A stretch of DNA of 64,000 nt from Shewanella sp. MBTL60-007 (GCF_019654915.1 NZ_BPET01000017.1:28222-92221); one strand, 5' to 3'; counted from the stretch's first letter, positions 8,405-17,656 are shown. Program-made: numbers and translations. Notes: generated by a model not told the origin, from the sequence alone.

Positions 8405-10048
8405 CTAGAAGCCACCCCAAACCGCTGCGATAGTACCTGCGACTAAAGCATAGCCTAGTGCTACAGGCATTGTTTTACGAATGATCTCGGACTCGCGTCC
8501 TGCCATGCCAACAACCGTTGCCGCTGCAACCACATTCATCACACACATCATGTTACCGGCATTAGCACCAATGCCTTGCATCGCCAAAATCAGTGCGTGG
8601 TTAGCGCCAATATTATCGGCAACACTGTATTGCAGGCCGGAGAACATCATGTTTGAGAAGGTGGCTGAGCCTGATAGGAAGGCACCGAAAATACCAACAA
8701 TGGGTGACACCCAAGCCCAAACTGCGCCCATGGTGTTAGCTAAGGTATCGGCTAGCGCAACAGGCATAGAGGCAAGGCCCGATGCATTCTCACCGGAGTT
8801 AAGGAAGATCTTCACCATAGGTACAGATGCACCAAGGGAGATAATGGTGGGTACCATAGACTTACAAGAGACTGAGATAGACTCTTTAATGGCTGGCGAC
8901 TTCATTTTAAAAAGGAAGAAACCAAGGATACAGACTAAGACAAAGAAGGCACCAGGGGCATACAGTGTTGCAAAGCCAGCTTTTAATTCAGTACCTAATA
9001 ATCCAGTCCAGCTGATGTTAAAGCTAGATAACCAAGCTTTTAGTGGGGCTACAGTACGTGATAGTACTAGCAACGCAGCCATAATAAGATAAGGGGACCA
9101 AGCCGCAATTTGCGAGAATTTAACCTCAGTGTCTAACTCTTTGCGCTCTTGGCCGTCATTTTCAGCAAAGTCGTTCCATTGCTCTTTTGGCAGTAGATAG
9201 CCTTTCTTAGCGACAGGAATGACAAGCGCCATACCGACAAGTGCACCGATAACCGATGGGAACTCTGGGCCTGCAAAATAGTTGATTAACCATGCTGGAA
9301 CTGTGAAGGCAAGGCCTGCAAACAGGGCAAACTTCCAAATGGCTAAGCCTTCTTTGAACGACTTATTACGGCCAAAGAATCCAGTCAGAATCGCAACCAT
9401 AGTTAATGGGATCAGAGTGCCCGTCACTAGGTCGATAGTGATCATGTGCATCGCAATAAACTGTGCGTAATCGGCGAAGCTGCCCCCATGCTGTGCAATT
9501 TGCTGTGCAGCCATATTGCTACCGCCCTGAGTCAGTCCTTGCTCCATACCAAACAGAACGGGAAGACCGATAGCACCGAACGAAACTGAAGTTGAGTCGG
9601 CAATCAGCGCTACTACCGCAGCGGCGATAGGGGGAATACCAAGTAACACCAGCAGTGGCGCACCAATTGCGGCAGGGGTACCGAATCCTGCAGAGCCTTC
9701 AATAAACGAGCCAAACAGCCAACAGATGATAATCACCTGTACGCGTGCATCACCACTAATATTGGTGAAACCCGCGCGAATGGTATCCATAGCACCGGAA
9801 TACTTAAGCGTATTAAGCAGAAACACAGCGCCAAAAATAATGGTCAATGGCGTTAATGCTGAAAGTAAGCCCTCAACCACTGAAGCGGCAAGGAAGGTGG
9901 TGTCCATTTGCCAGATAAATACGGCTGCAAGCCCCGTAAATACCATCGAAATCGGCATGGCTCTCGATGCTGGCATCCGGAGTAGGACTAAGAACAGCAT
10001 TACGCTGATAATCGGCGTTAAGCTTGCGAGTAGTTGAATAAAGGTCAT
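8405..10048 (-). CDS. lldP: L-lactate/D-lactate permease (LctP family)
   Basis: 547 residues, with a dozen or more hydrophobic segments and one longer polar loop (LPKEQWNDFAENDGQERKEL). Family blocks of LctP permeases are clear: FGSFIEGSAGFGTPAAIGAPLL-type sequence in the first third and MQGIGANAGNMMCVMNVVAA near the C-terminus. It imports lactate, and in E. coli also glycolate, with protons across the inner membrane. First gene of the lactate module; the dehydrogenase gene follows on the same strand. The long region before its start carries Crp/Fnr-like sites, consistent with control by carbon or redox status. Confidence 0.95.
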   Translation of the reverse strand: MTFIQLLASLTPIISVMLFLVLLRMPASRAMPISMVFTGLAAVFIWQMDTTFLAASVVEGLLSALTPLTIIFGAVFLLNTLKYSGAMDTIRAGFTNISGDARVQVIIICWLFGSFIEGSAGFGTPAAIGAPLLVLLGIPPIAAAVVALIADSTSVSFGAIGLPVLFGMEQGLTQGGSNMAAQQIAQHGGSFADYAQFIAMHMITIDLVTGTLIPLTMVAILTGFFGRNKSFKEGLAIWKFALFAGLAFTVPAWLINYFAGPEFPSVIGALVGMALVIPVAKKGYLLPKEQWNDFAENDGQERKELDTEVKFSQIAAWSPYLIMAALLVLSRTVAPLKAWLSSFNISWTGLLGTELKAGFATLYAPGAFFVLVCILGFFLFKMKSPAIKESISVSCKSMVPTIISLGASVPMVKIFLNSGENASGLASMPVALADTLANTMGAVWAWVSPIVGIFGAFLSGSATFSNMMFSGLQYSVADNIGANHALILAMQGIGANAGNMMCVMNVVAAATVVGMAGRESEIIRKTMPVALGYALVAGTIAAVWGGF

Positions 10049-10208
10049 GCTTGCCTCGTTTGATTTATATTGCTGTAACTAGCTTCAATTTCTAATTCAA
10101 ATGACTAAATTTGAGCGACTCACTTCAATTGTTGCTACCCGAGCCTCTGTTTATCTTTAGTTGTGACGGGTAGGGTGTGTACTAAACGTGAATTAGTAAT
10201 TAACAAAG

Positions 10209-10222
10209 ATGATCTAGATCAT
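10209..10222. promoter_or_regulatory. Crp/Fnr-like palindrome upstream of lldP
   Basis: ATGATCTAGATCAT is a perfect 14-bp palindrome with TGAT-N4-ATCA cores. This fits the Fnr/EtrA half-site spacing better than a strict CRP site. About 160 bp before the lldP start. Confidence 0.5.
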
Positions 10223-10254
10223 GCTCTGCCCTAATTGTGGTTGATTATACTGTT

Positions 10255-10270
10255 AGTGAGATCGCTCACA
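10255..10270. promoter_or_regulatory. CRP-like site upstream of lldP
   Basis: AGTGA-GATCGC-TCACA differs from the CRP consensus TGTGA-N6-TCACA at one base. It sits 207 bp before the lldP start codon, one of a cluster, so CRP control of lactate uptake is likely. CRP activation of D-lactate oxidation genes is, as I recall, reported for Shewanella oneidensis. Confidence 0.65.
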
Positions 10271-10289
10271 GTTTTCGAGTTTGATGTAA

Positions 10290-10305
10290 GGTGATCTTGA
10301 TCACA
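10290..10305. promoter_or_regulatory. CRP-like site upstream of lldP
   Basis: GGTGA-TCTTGA-TCACA differs from the CRP consensus by one base. Its core TGAT-CTTG-ATCA also fits an Fnr-type box, so CRP and Fnr/EtrA could compete here. It begins 35 bp from the previous site. Confidence 0.65.
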
Positions 10306-10469
10306 TCAAAAGTGGTTGTCGATGATAGATTGTCATGCGAAGTGTAATTTTTGCAACATTTTTAGCGGCAAAGGTATCGATATGTAACCTATAGCGATGA
10401 ATTTATGCTGAATTTGATCGTTAAATTTCTTATTTGGTGTTTATTAATAGCTTTGATTTTCATCGTGCT

Positions 10470-10485
10470 TGTGATCTGCATCATG
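10470..10485. promoter_or_regulatory. Distal CRP-like site upstream of lldP
   Basis: TGTGA-TCTGCA-TCATG has a perfect left half and a 3/5 right half. It lies about 420 bp from the lldP start, inside the short hydrophobic frame. Confidence 0.45.
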
Positions 10486-10675
10486 TTTCGTGTGTTGTTC
10501 TTTTGCGTTTAATTATCATTATTAATCTAAGTTAATGTTTTTGGCTGGCTTAGTTATTTAACTAACATAGCGTTAATTTTTACTGCCTAAAATATGATGC
10601 AATAAATACTGTAGCTTACTAACGATGGAAGTTATGAAATTTACGAGTTTACAGGAAGGGCGAGGGGAGACGTGA

Positions 10676-10704
10676 TGCCGATAACCTAAGTAGGCATATC
10701 GGCA
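10676..10704 (-). terminator. Hairpin downstream of nadK
   Basis: TGCCGATA pairs with TATCGGCA across 13 bases, just past the nadK stop on the minus strand. There is no T-run, so it is either a weak terminator or a 3' end stabiliser. Confidence 0.4.
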
Positions 10705-10715
10705 GTATTGAATCA

Positions 10716-11594
10716 TTAGAAAAGTTTGCTGCCCCAACCGAGTTTGCTACGCAGCACGTGGAAGTAGTTATGCCCTTTCGGGTGAATAAGCCTTAAGGTT
10801 TCCTCACTGCGCTTGATAATTATCTCATCACCAGGCAGAACGGACAGATGAACATGGCCATCACAGCTAACCTCTAAATTATCACCGTTGTGAGGAGATA
10901 CGACTAGCTTAATGATACTGGCTGCATCGACGACGATTGGCCTGCAGGAAAGTGTATGTGGAAACATGGGAACCAAGATCATCGCTGCGAGGTTTGGCGT
11001 TAAAATAGCGCCCCCTGCGGACAGAGAGTAGGCCGTTGAGCCAGTAGGGGTCGATACAATCATCCCGTCGGCTCGTTGGCTATACATGAATTTGTCGTCA
11101 ATATAGACTTCAAATTCGATCATATGAGCAATCTTACCCGGATGAAGTACCGCTTCGTTGACTGCGGTATTACTCGACTTTAGCTCGCCGTGACGATGTA
11201 CCTCGGCTTCGAGTAGAAATCGCTGCTCAATTTCAAACTCGCCTTCGAGTACATTAGATAAGGCTTCTTCGAAGGAGTCGGGGGGCAGATCGGTTAAGAA
11301 GCCCAAGTTACCTCGGTTAACGCCTATGACGCCGATATTAAATCTTGCAAGCACACGAGCCGCACCTAGCATATTGCCATCACCACCGACAACGATGGCT
11401 AAATCACATTGCTTGCCAATTTCTAACAGGTCGACAGATTGGATTTGAGGCCCAAGTTCACCAGCGACTCGCTCTTCGACCAACACTTTGTAGCCTTGCA
11501 TGCTAAGCCAATGATGCAACCTTTTTAAGGTCTGTGTGGTTCCTTTATGGTTAGGTTTACCGATTAGACCAATTGTGTGAAACGTATTGCTCAT
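10716..11594 (-). CDS. nadK: NAD kinase
   Basis: 292 residues, the normal length for gammaproteobacterial NadK. It phosphorylates NAD to NADP in the cytosol using ATP. The motifs are unambiguous: [11 protein letters not shown] near residue 72, holding the catalytic aspartate; [11 protein letters not shown]; and the NEAVLH and [11 protein letters not shown] blocks that bind NAD. It is divergent from grpE with about 100 bp between start codons. That gap contains the grpE heat-shock promoter on the other strand. Confidence 0.97.
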   Translation of the reverse strand: MSNTFHTIGLIGKPNHKGTTQTLKRLHHWLSMQGYKVLVEERVAGELGPQIQSVDLLEIGKQCDLAIVVGGDGNMLGAARVLARFNIGVIGVNRGNLGFLTDLPPDSFEEALSNVLEGEFEIEQRFLLEAEVHRHGELKSSNTAVNEAVLHPGKIAHMIEFEVYIDDKFMYSQRADGMIVSTPTGSTAYSLSAGGAILTPNLAAMILVPMFPHTLSCRPIVVDAASIIKLVVSPHNGDNLEVSCDGHVHLSVLPGDEIIIKRSEETLRLIHPKGHNYFHVLRSKLGWGSKLF

Positions 11595-11620
11595 AATTTA
11601 TGTTAGATCCAGCTTTAGGC

Positions 11621-11648
11621 CTTGAAACCTTAAATTTGATCCCCATAA
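11621..11648 (+). promoter_or_regulatory. Sigma-32 heat-shock promoter of grpE
   Basis: CTTGAAA (11621-11627), a 13-bp spacer, then CCCCATAA (11641-11648). This is essentially the sigma-32 consensus (CTTGAAA, 11-16 bp, CCCCATNT). It ends 46 bp before the grpE ATG, so grpE should be heat-inducible on its own, away from dnaKJ. Confidence 0.9.
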
Positions 11649-11694
11649 TATGCCCAGAGCATGCAGAAACAAAGCATTTTTAGCTGGAGCAAAA

Positions 11695-12297
11695 ATGAGC
11701 AACCAAACAAATAAAGCACAAGACAACCAAGTTGAAGAGATCGTAGAGGGTGAATTGCTAAATGAAAATGGCGCAGAAACCACAGACGAAGCCTCTTTGA
11801 TGGATGAGCTTACTCAGGCTAACTTCCGTGTTGAAGAGTTAGAAAAAGCTTTGCAAGAAGCAGAAGCAAAAGTTGAAGCGCAAAAAGACTCAGTGATCCG
11901 CGCCGCAGCAGAAGTGGACAATATTCGTCGCCGCGCGGCCATCGATGTCGAGAAGGCACATAAGTTCGCTTTAGAAAAGTTTATTAATGAGTTGCTTCCT
12001 GTATTGGATAATATGGAACGTGCTCTTCAGGGCACAGACGCTGAAGCTGAAGCGACTAAGGCTATTTACGAAGGTGTAGAGTTAACAGCTAAGAGCTTCG
12101 TGAGCACCGTTGAGAAATTTGGTTTAGTCCAGGTTGATCCACAAGGTGATGCGTTTAACCCAGAACTTCACCAAGCTATTGGCATGCAGCCAAGTGCAGA
12201 TTTCCCTGCAAACACCGTTATGATGGTGATGCAGAAGGGTTACACCTTGAACGAGCGTCTACTTCGCCCTGCGATGGTGATGGTTTCTCAAGGTTAA
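11695..12297 (+). CDS. grpE: Nucleotide exchange factor GrpE
   Basis: 201 residues from the ATG at 11695, preceded by GGAGC. An upstream in-frame ATG at 11650 overlaps the promoter -10 and is unlikely to be used. The acidic, disordered N-terminus leads into a long coiled coil (residues ~45-105), then the beta-domain ending in [17 protein letters not shown], the GrpE signature. GrpE releases ADP from DnaK in the cytosol and acts as a thermosensor for the chaperone cycle. It is monocistronic, with a sigma-32 promoter before it and a strong terminator after it. Confidence 0.97.
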   Translation: MSNQTNKAQDNQVEEIVEGELLNENGAETTDEASLMDELTQANFRVEELEKALQEAEAKVEAQKDSVIRAAAEVDNIRRRAAIDVEKAHKFALEKFINELLPVLDNMERALQGTDAEAEATKAIYEGVELTAKSFVSTVEKFGLVQVDPQGDAFNPELHQAIGMQPSADFPANTVMMVMQKGYTLNERLLRPAMVMVSQG

Positions 12298-12306
12298 TGA
12301 GCTATT

Positions 12307-12330
12307 GATGCTAAGCCATGGCTTAGCATC
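12307..12330. repeat. Perfect 24-bp palindrome downstream of grpE
   Basis: A fully self-complementary sequence (half GATGCTAAGCCA) starting 9 bp after the grpE stop, just before the terminator. It probably forms an extra 3' hairpin in grpE mRNA. Confidence 0.7.
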
Positions 12331-12337
12331 AAGAAAT

Positions 12338-12367
12338 AAAAAAGGACTGCCATGGCAGTCCTTTTTT
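12338..12367. terminator. Bidirectional terminator between grpE and dxs
   Basis: AAAAAAGGACTGCC pairs with GGCAGTCCTTTTTT around ATGG-type central bases, giving a U-tail in both directions. It serves the convergent grpE and dxs genes. Confidence 0.92.
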
Positions 12368-12406
12368 ATTTAGCTGATTTTAATTAAAGCTTCTATCTAG
12401 ATAAGA

Positions 12407-14272
12407 TTACGCAAGAAACTCTTCGATCTGTCTCTGAATTCCCGCAGCATCTAATCCTAGCTCGCTGATGATCTCTTCAGGTGCGCCGTGCTTAATAAAC
12501 TCATCAGGTAAGCCTATGAGTAATACTGGCTTTGGCATCTTCAGTGTCTGTAATAGCTCGAGTACACCAGAACCTGCGCCGCCCATAATGGCGTTTTCCT
12601 CAACCGTCACGAGCACATCGTGGTTGGTTGCAAGCTCTTTAACTAGCTCAACATCAAGTGGCTTCACGAAGCGCATATCGGCAACGGTAGCATCAAGAGC
12701 CTCTGCAGCGACTAAGCTGCTGGCTAATGTCGTCCCAAAGTTAAGAATGGCGACCTTTTTACCTTGGCGTTTAATCAAGCCTTTACCAATTGGCAGAGCC
12801 GTCATGGTTTCTACTTGTTTAGCCCCTGTAGCACTGCCACGAGGGTAACGCACGGCTGTCGGGCCATCGTTATAGCAATAACCGGTATACAGCATCTGAC
12901 GACATTCGTTTTCATCAGATGGCGCCATGATCACCATATTTGGGACTGTGCGCATAAAGCTTAAATCGAATGCTCCTTGGTGAGTTGGGCCATCAGCACC
13001 AACGATACCGCCGCGGTCGATCGCAAACAGCACTGGTAATCTCTGTAGTGCTACGTCGTGGATCAATTGATCATAGCCACGTTGTAGGAAGGTTGAATAA
13101 ATCGCCACCACAGGCTTGTAGCCTTCGCAGGCGAAACCCGCACCTAAGGTTACGGCATGTTGCTCGGCGATTGCTGCGTCGAAGTACTGCTTAGGGAAAC
13201 GTTGAGAAAACTCAACCATACCTGAGCCTTCACGCATCGCTGGGGTGATCCCCAAGACCTTTTCATCCTTTTCAGCAATGTCACATAACCACTTACCAAA
13301 CACTTCTGAGAAGGTTGGGTCTGATGGCATAGTGGCAGGTTTCTCAAAGGTTGACGGATCAAACTTAGGCACGGCGTGCCAGCCGATCGGATCTTTCTCT
13401 GCAGGTTCATAGCCACGACCTTTCTTGGTCATGATATGTAGAATCTGTGGGCCGCTTAGATTGCGCATATTACGCATGGTTTCGACGAGGGCGTCCACAT
13501 CGTGGCCATCGATTGGTCCGATGTAGTTGAAGCCTAATTCCTCGAACATGGTGCCAGGAACGACCATACCTTTTAGGTGTTCTTCGGTACGCTTAGCCAT
13601 CTCTTTGATAACTGGCATACCTTGAAGCACTTTCTTGCTGCTTTCACGAATCGTGGTGTAGAAACGACCTGACATCAGCTGAGCAAGGTGATTGTTTAGT
13701 GCGCCAACGTTTTCAGAGATAGACATCTCGTTATCGTTTAGTACCACTAGCATGTCGTTGTGCAAGTCACCTGCGTGGTTCATCGCCTCAAATACCATGC
13801 CGCCAGTCATCGCGCCATCGCCGATAACCGCAACAACCTTACGGCCAGCTTGCTCTTTTTCGGCGGCAACAGCCATAGCTAATGCTGCACTGATTGAGGT
13901 GCCAGAGTGACCAACGCTAAAGGTGTCGTATTCACTTTCTTCACGCCACGGGAATGGGTGCACGCCACCTTTCTGACGAATGGTGTGCATTTTTTCGCGG
14001 CGACCAGTCAAGATTTTATGTGGGTAAGCTTGGTGGCCTACGTCCCAGACAAGTCTATCGAATGGCGTGTTGTACACGTAATGAAGTGCTACGGTGAGTT
14101 CCACCGTACCAAGACCCGATGCGAAGTGACCGCTTGATTTACCAACAGACTTCAATAGGAAACCTCTAAGCTCATCTGCCAATTGTGGCAGTACGGCTTG
14201 AGGGAGCTGTCTTAGCTCATCTGGGGTATTAGCCTGTGCAAGCACAGGAAATTGAGAAATATCAAAACTCAT
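12407..14272 (-). CDS. dxs: 1-deoxy-D-xylulose-5-phosphate synthase
   Basis: 621 residues from the ATG at 14272; a longer in-frame extension would overlap ispA and does not resemble the family. Thiamine diphosphate enzyme of the transketolase superfamily that condenses pyruvate with glyceraldehyde 3-phosphate, the first step of the MEP isoprenoid pathway. Visible motifs: [14 protein letters not shown], the TPP motif [18 protein letters not shown] near 150-167, [12 protein letters not shown] with the catalytic Glu, and [15 protein letters not shown]. It is downstream of ispA (22-bp gap) and xseB in one operon, the usual gammaproteobacterial order. Confidence 0.96.
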   Translation of the reverse strand: MSFDISQFPVLAQANTPDELRQLPQAVLPQLADELRGFLLKSVGKSSGHFASGLGTVELTVALHYVYNTPFDRLVWDVGHQAYPHKILTGRREKMHTIRQKGGVHPFPWREESEYDTFSVGHSGTSISAALAMAVAAEKEQAGRKVVAVIGDGAMTGGMVFEAMNHAGDLHNDMLVVLNDNEMSISENVGALNNHLAQLMSGRFYTTIRESSKKVLQGMPVIKEMAKRTEEHLKGMVVPGTMFEELGFNYIGPIDGHDVDALVETMRNMRNLSGPQILHIMTKKGRGYEPAEKDPIGWHAVPKFDPSTFEKPATMPSDPTFSEVFGKWLCDIAEKDEKVLGITPAMREGSGMVEFSQRFPKQYFDAAIAEQHAVTLGAGFACEGYKPVVAIYSTFLQRGYDQLIHDVALQRLPVLFAIDRGGIVGADGPTHQGAFDLSFMRTVPNMVIMAPSDENECRQMLYTGYCYNDGPTAVRYPRGSATGAKQVETMTALPIGKGLIKRQGKKVAILNFGTTLASSLVAAEALDATVADMRFVKPLDVELVKELATNHDVLVTVEENAIMGGAGSGVLELLQTLKMPKPVLLIGLPDEFIKHGAPEEIISELGLDAAGIQRQIEEFLA

Positions 14273-14294
14273 ATCGAGATTCTTTGTCTCTTTA

Positions 14295-15176
14295 TTAAAC
14301 TCTTCGCTCAATGATGTAACGGGCGAATTCTGCAATTAGCTGGCTATTGTATGGTAATTTGGCCAGCGCTGATAGTGCGTCCTCAATCAAACTGCTGGCA
14401 GTTTTTTGGGCGCCCTCTAATCCAAGCAACTTTGGATAGGTGCTTTTGTTTGAATCTGTATCTGAACCTTGCGGTTTTCCAAGCTCTTCGGTGCTAGCGA
14501 TAATATCGAGGACATCGTCTTGTACTTGGAAGGCGAGGCCGATAGCGTCGGCAAAGTCGAGTAGGGCTTGACGCTCTTGTCCCTCTACTTTAGCGGCAAT
14601 AATAGCAAACTCTACAGCACAGCGAATAAGCGCACCGGTTTTTAATTTGTGTAGCTGTATTAAGGTGGCTAGTTCGATCTGCTTATTGGTGGCACTTAAG
14701 TCCATCGCCTGACCACCACACATACCACTATACCCAGAGGCGTTGGCTAAGGCTTTAACCATAGCTAAATTCTGTGATGGAGTAATGTTTTCAATCGGAT
14801 CGCTGAGAATTTCGAAGGCAAGTGCCTGCAGTGCGTCACCGGCTAATATCGCGGTTGCTTCGTCAAAAGCGATATGCACAGTTGGCTGGCCTCGGCGCAG
14901 CGCATCATCATCCATGGCGGGGAGATCATCATGAATAAGCGAGTAAGCATGAACACATTCAACGGCCGCTGCACAAGCGTCTAAAGTCGCAAGCTTAACA
15001 CCTAACATGTCGCCGATAGCATAAACTAGAAAAGGTCTAATTCGTTTTCCGCCAATTAAAGCACCATGCTTCATGGCCGCTTTAAGCTGCGGATCGATAT
15101 CGGCTAGTGAGTCGATGCGAAATTCAAGTTGTTGATTGATACGCTCTTGGTACTGTTTCAGTGACGCTACTAACAA
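14295..15176 (-). CDS. ispA: Farnesyl diphosphate synthase (polyprenyl synthase)
   Basis: 293 residues. The first aspartate-rich motif DDLPAMDDD and the second motif QDDVLD, both Mg-diphosphate binding, identify a short-chain trans-prenyltransferase. It joins isopentenyl diphosphate to dimethylallyl/geranyl diphosphate to make farnesyl diphosphate in the cytosol. The start appears to be TTG at 15176, directly abutting the xseB stop with no spacer, so initiation is probably by coupled termination-reinitiation. GGTGAG at the end of xseB could serve as ribosome site. Lies between xseB and dxs, which supplies its precursors. Confidence 0.95.
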   Translation of the reverse strand: MLVASLKQYQERINQQLEFRIDSLADIDPQLKAAMKHGALIGGKRIRPFLVYAIGDMLGVKLATLDACAAAVECVHAYSLIHDDLPAMDDDALRRGQPTVHIAFDEATAILAGDALQALAFEILSDPIENITPSQNLAMVKALANASGYSGMCGGQAMDLSATNKQIELATLIQLHKLKTGALIRCAVEFAIIAAKVEGQERQALLDFADAIGLAFQVQDDVLDIIASTEELGKPQGSDTDSNKSTYPKLLGLEGAQKTASSLIEDALSALAKLPYNSQLIAEFARYIIERRV

Positions 15177-15416
15177 TTACTCACCCTCGACATCATAAGG
15201 TTTTAGGGTGTCAACACCCTCTTCTTGCATTAGCACCGCGACTTTTTGTTGGGCATTTTCTAACTTGCTTTGGCTGTTGCGCACAAGTTTAATTCCACGC
15301 TCGAACTGTTTTAGTGCGTCATCAAGCGCGATATCGCCATGCTCTAAATCGGTTACGATTTTTTCTAGCTCGGAAAGTGAATCTTCAAATGAGAGGTTTT
15401 CTGGTTTTTTTGCCAC
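15177..15416 (-). CDS. xseB: Exodeoxyribonuclease VII small subunit
   Basis: 79 residues from a GTG start at 15416 (AGGAA lies 8-9 bp upstream). The longer frame to 15449 has no ribosome site and adds a non-family N-terminus. The sequence KKPENLSFEDSLSELEKIV and the two-helix pattern ending FERGIKLVRNSQSKLENAQQKV are typical of XseB. Several XseB copies wrap the XseA catalytic subunit, which degrades single-stranded DNA to oligonucleotides. It is first in the xseB-ispA-dxs operon, a common association with no known functional link. Confidence 0.94.
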   Translation of the reverse strand: MAKKPENLSFEDSLSELEKIVTDLEHGDIALDDALKQFERGIKLVRNSQSKLENAQQKVAVLMQEEGVDTLKPYDVEGE

Positions 15417-15858
15417 GATGAACATTCCTAGAAAATAAGCGGTACACAAAGTATATCAGCAGGACACAGGGGTCAAATTAAGCCGTTGACTATTTGCGCA
15501 AAAGCACGCTTTATGCATCAAAGGTACTCTGATAAGTCATTAAGCATACGTGAGCGAGCCGATTATAGATCAGTTTTTGGCGGCCTGTATCTGACCCCAG
15601 CCTGCAATTTAACCGCTATTTTAACGGAAACCACAGAAAATTTGCTGGAAATATCGCTCAAGAGATCTTTTATTTGGTCGTTATATAAGATGAAATACTG
15701 AAAATGTATGCCTGAATGAGGAATTTGGTGACTTGTCACTTGCTGTCAGATTGAAGGCGTAATATTGTCGCTACCGAATTTATTCCCAGCATTATGCGTA
15801 GCACTTAGTATTTGAGACAGTCGATAACAGTGTATTGATTGGTATTTGAGGAGCAGCT
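15417..15858. other. Intergenic region between xseB and pomA with a MITE-like segment
   Basis: 442 bp between divergent genes. It includes a segment bounded by inverted GGGGTCA / TGACCCC ends (15469-15598). The only long frame inside (15486-15701, plus) has no family features and no good ribosome site. A GAGGAG ribosome site immediately precedes pomA. I could not find a clear flagellar sigma-28 promoter. Confidence 0.5.
15469..15598. repeat. Possible miniature inverted-repeat element
   Basis: The left end reads GGGGTCAAAT and the right end, inverted, reads GGGGTCAGAT. Nine of ten terminal bases match over a 130-bp segment. It contains no transposase. GGGGTCA ends of this kind recur in intergenic DNA of many proteobacteria, but I see no second copy in this window. 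Confidence 0.3.
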
Positions 15859-16626
15859 TTGGATTTAGCAACCCTAATTGGACTTATTGGCGCATTTGCC
15901 TTCGTTATCATGGCCATGGTCAGTGGTGGTGGCATCGGCATTTTTATCAACGTGCCCTCGATTCTTATCGTTATGATTGGCTCGCTATTTGTTGTCATGA
16001 TGAAATATAACCTCAAACAGTTTTTAGGATCAGCAAAAATCGCAGGCAAAGCCTTTATCTTCAAATTGGATAAACCTGAAGATCTTATCGAGCAATCTAT
16101 TTCCATGGCTGATGCAGCACGTAAGGGGGGATTTCTAGCTTTAGAAGAGGCTGAAATCAGTAACAGCTTTATGCAAAAGGCTGTAGACATGTTGGTTGAT
16201 GGGCACGACGGTGATGTGGTTCGTGACGCATTAGAAAAAGATATCGCTTTGACTGAAGAACGTCATCGAACCGGTATTGGTATTTTTAAATCAATTGGTG
16301 ATGTTGCGCCAGCGATGGGCATGATAGGTACTCTAATTGGTCTTGTCGGCATGTTATCGAACATGGATGATCCTAAGTCAATTGGCCCTGCAATGGCTGT
16401 TGCACTATTAACCACTTTATATGGTGCTGTGATTGCGAACATGGTTGCATTACCCATTGCTGACAAGCTGGCGCTGAGAATGAATGAAGAGATGCTTAAT
16501 CGTAACCTTATCATGGATGCGGTTTTAGCGATACAAGATGGCCAGAACCCAAGAGTCATTGAGGGTTTCCTGAAGAATTACCTATCCGAAAAATCAAGAA
16601 AAATAGACACGTTGGACGGGGCGTAA
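15859..16626 (+). CDS. pomA: Na+-driven flagellar motor stator protein PomA
   Basis: 255 residues, starting at TTG (15859) after a GAGGAG ribosome site. Four membrane helices: residues ~1-22, 28-46, and a pair at ~150-200. The sequence DLATLIGLIGAFAFVIMAM, the cytoplasmic loop ARKGGFLALEEAEI, and APAMGMIGTLIGLVGMLSNM closely follow Vibrio PomA as I recall it, rather than E. coli MotA. With PomB it forms the inner-membrane stator that uses the sodium gradient to turn the flagellum. pomB begins 4 bp downstream. Confidence 0.94.
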   Translation: MDLATLIGLIGAFAFVIMAMVSGGGIGIFINVPSILIVMIGSLFVVMMKYNLKQFLGSAKIAGKAFIFKLDKPEDLIEQSISMADAARKGGFLALEEAEISNSFMQKAVDMLVDGHDGDVVRDALEKDIALTEERHRTGIGIFKSIGDVAPAMGMIGTLIGLVGMLSNMDDPKSIGPAMAVALLTTLYGAVIANMVALPIADKLALRMNEEMLNRNLIMDAVLAIQDGQNPRVIEGFLKNYLSEKSRKIDTLDGA

Positions 16627-16630
16627 ACAG

Positions 16631-17599
16631 ATGGCTAAAAAAGCCAAATGTGATTGTCCCCCACCCGGTGCGCCGCTCTGGTTGGCAACTTTCGCTGACT
16701 TGATGTCGTTGCTGATGTGTTTCTTCGTACTGCTGCTCGCTTTTTCAGAAATGGATGTGATGAAGTTTAAGCAGATAGCAGGCTCGATGAAGTACGCCTT
16801 TGGTGTGCAGAATAAAGTCGAAGTCAAAGATATTCCTAAAGGCACCTCGGTGATTGCCCTTGAATTTAGGCCCGGACGTCCCGAGCCTACGCCGATTGAG
16901 ATCATCAACCAGCAAACTAACGAGATGACGGAGCCTATGCTTGAGTTTCAAGAGGGCGAAGATGATAGTGCTGGCGGCATTCAGCAGCAGCGCGGCGAAC
17001 AGCGCGGTGGTCAAGCTTCGGCAACGGCACAGGAGCAGAGTGAGGCCGAAGCCAAGGCTGAAAATGCCGCGCAATCGGATACGCAATCGACGAAAACACA
17101 AGCATCGGCTCAAGATAAGATTAATGAGCAGGTGAAGAAGATGGCACAAGAGCTCAATAAAGAGATCGTCGATGGTGCCATCGAGATCGAATCTCTTGGA
17201 CAACAGATCATTATTCGCATTCGAGAAAAAGGAGCCTTCGCCTCTGGATCGGGCTTCTTGCAACCTAGGTTTAAGCCTGTGATCCGCCGTGTGGGTGAGT
17301 TGCTTAAAGATGTGCCTGGCATCGTTACCGTATCGGGGCATACCGATGACTGGAATATCTCTAACGAGCTCTATAGCTCTAATTGGGATCTGTCGAGTAA
17401 GCGAGCCGTAGCCGTGGGTCATGAACTGATTAAGGTGAAGGGGTTTGATCCGAAGCGTATGAAGGTGGTGGGCATGGCGTCATCGGATCCGCTAGTAGAG
17501 AACAACTCTAGCGCTAATCGTGCGCGAAATCGCCGAGTTGAGATTGCGATAGAGCAGGGCAAAGCCAAAGAGTCTCAAGAGATCCAAGTGAGTCAGTAG
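16631..17599 (+). CDS. pomB: Na+-driven flagellar motor stator protein PomB
   Basis: 322 residues. A short cytosolic N-terminus (CDCPPPGAPLW) is followed by one membrane helix with the critical ion-binding aspartate Asp23 in FADLMSLLMCFF. A plug/linker follows, unusually rich in Gln, Glu and Ala (residues ~100-165). The C-terminal OmpA-like peptidoglycan-binding domain carries SGHTDDWNIS and the NRARNRRVEI ending. It anchors the stator to the cell wall. The pair with pomA forms an operon closed by a strong hairpin. Confidence 0.94.
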   Translation: MAKKAKCDCPPPGAPLWLATFADLMSLLMCFFVLLLAFSEMDVMKFKQIAGSMKYAFGVQNKVEVKDIPKGTSVIALEFRPGRPEPTPIEIINQQTNEMTEPMLEFQEGEDDSAGGIQQQRGEQRGGQASATAQEQSEAEAKAENAAQSDTQSTKTQASAQDKINEQVKKMAQELNKEIVDGAIEIESLGQQIIIRIREKGAFASGSGFLQPRFKPVIRRVGELLKDVPGIVTVSGHTDDWNISNELYSSNWDLSSKRAVAVGHELIKVKGFDPKRMKVVGMASSDPLVENNSSANRARNRRVEIAIEQGKAKESQEIQVSQ

Positions 17600-17620
17600 C
17601 TTTCATTAATCATGGTTAGA

Positions 17621-17656
17621 GGCGCGCAACCTAGGAGACTGGCTTGCGCGCCTTTT
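17621..17656 (+). terminator. Terminator of pomAB
   Basis: GGCGCGCAA pairs with TTGCGCGCC over 9 bp, followed by TTTT. Starts 22 bp past the pomB stop. Confidence 0.88.

Larger units (their letters stand above)
10049..10715. promoter_or_regulatory. Long lldP upstream regulatory region
   Basis: 667 bp between the nadK stop and the lldP start, both genes pointing left. It contains four Crp/Fnr-type palindromes (listed separately), a TTAGTTA-TT-TAACTAA palindrome at 10550-10565, a hydrophobic 35-codon reading frame on the plus strand (10405-10512), and the nadK hairpin at 10676-10704. It is AT-rich. No conventional gene is evident. Confidence 0.7.

Noticed and set aside
15486..15701. 71-codon plus-strand reading frame between xseB and pomA
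   Set aside because: No ribosome site, no family-like composition, and it runs across the inverted-repeat segment; most likely chance.
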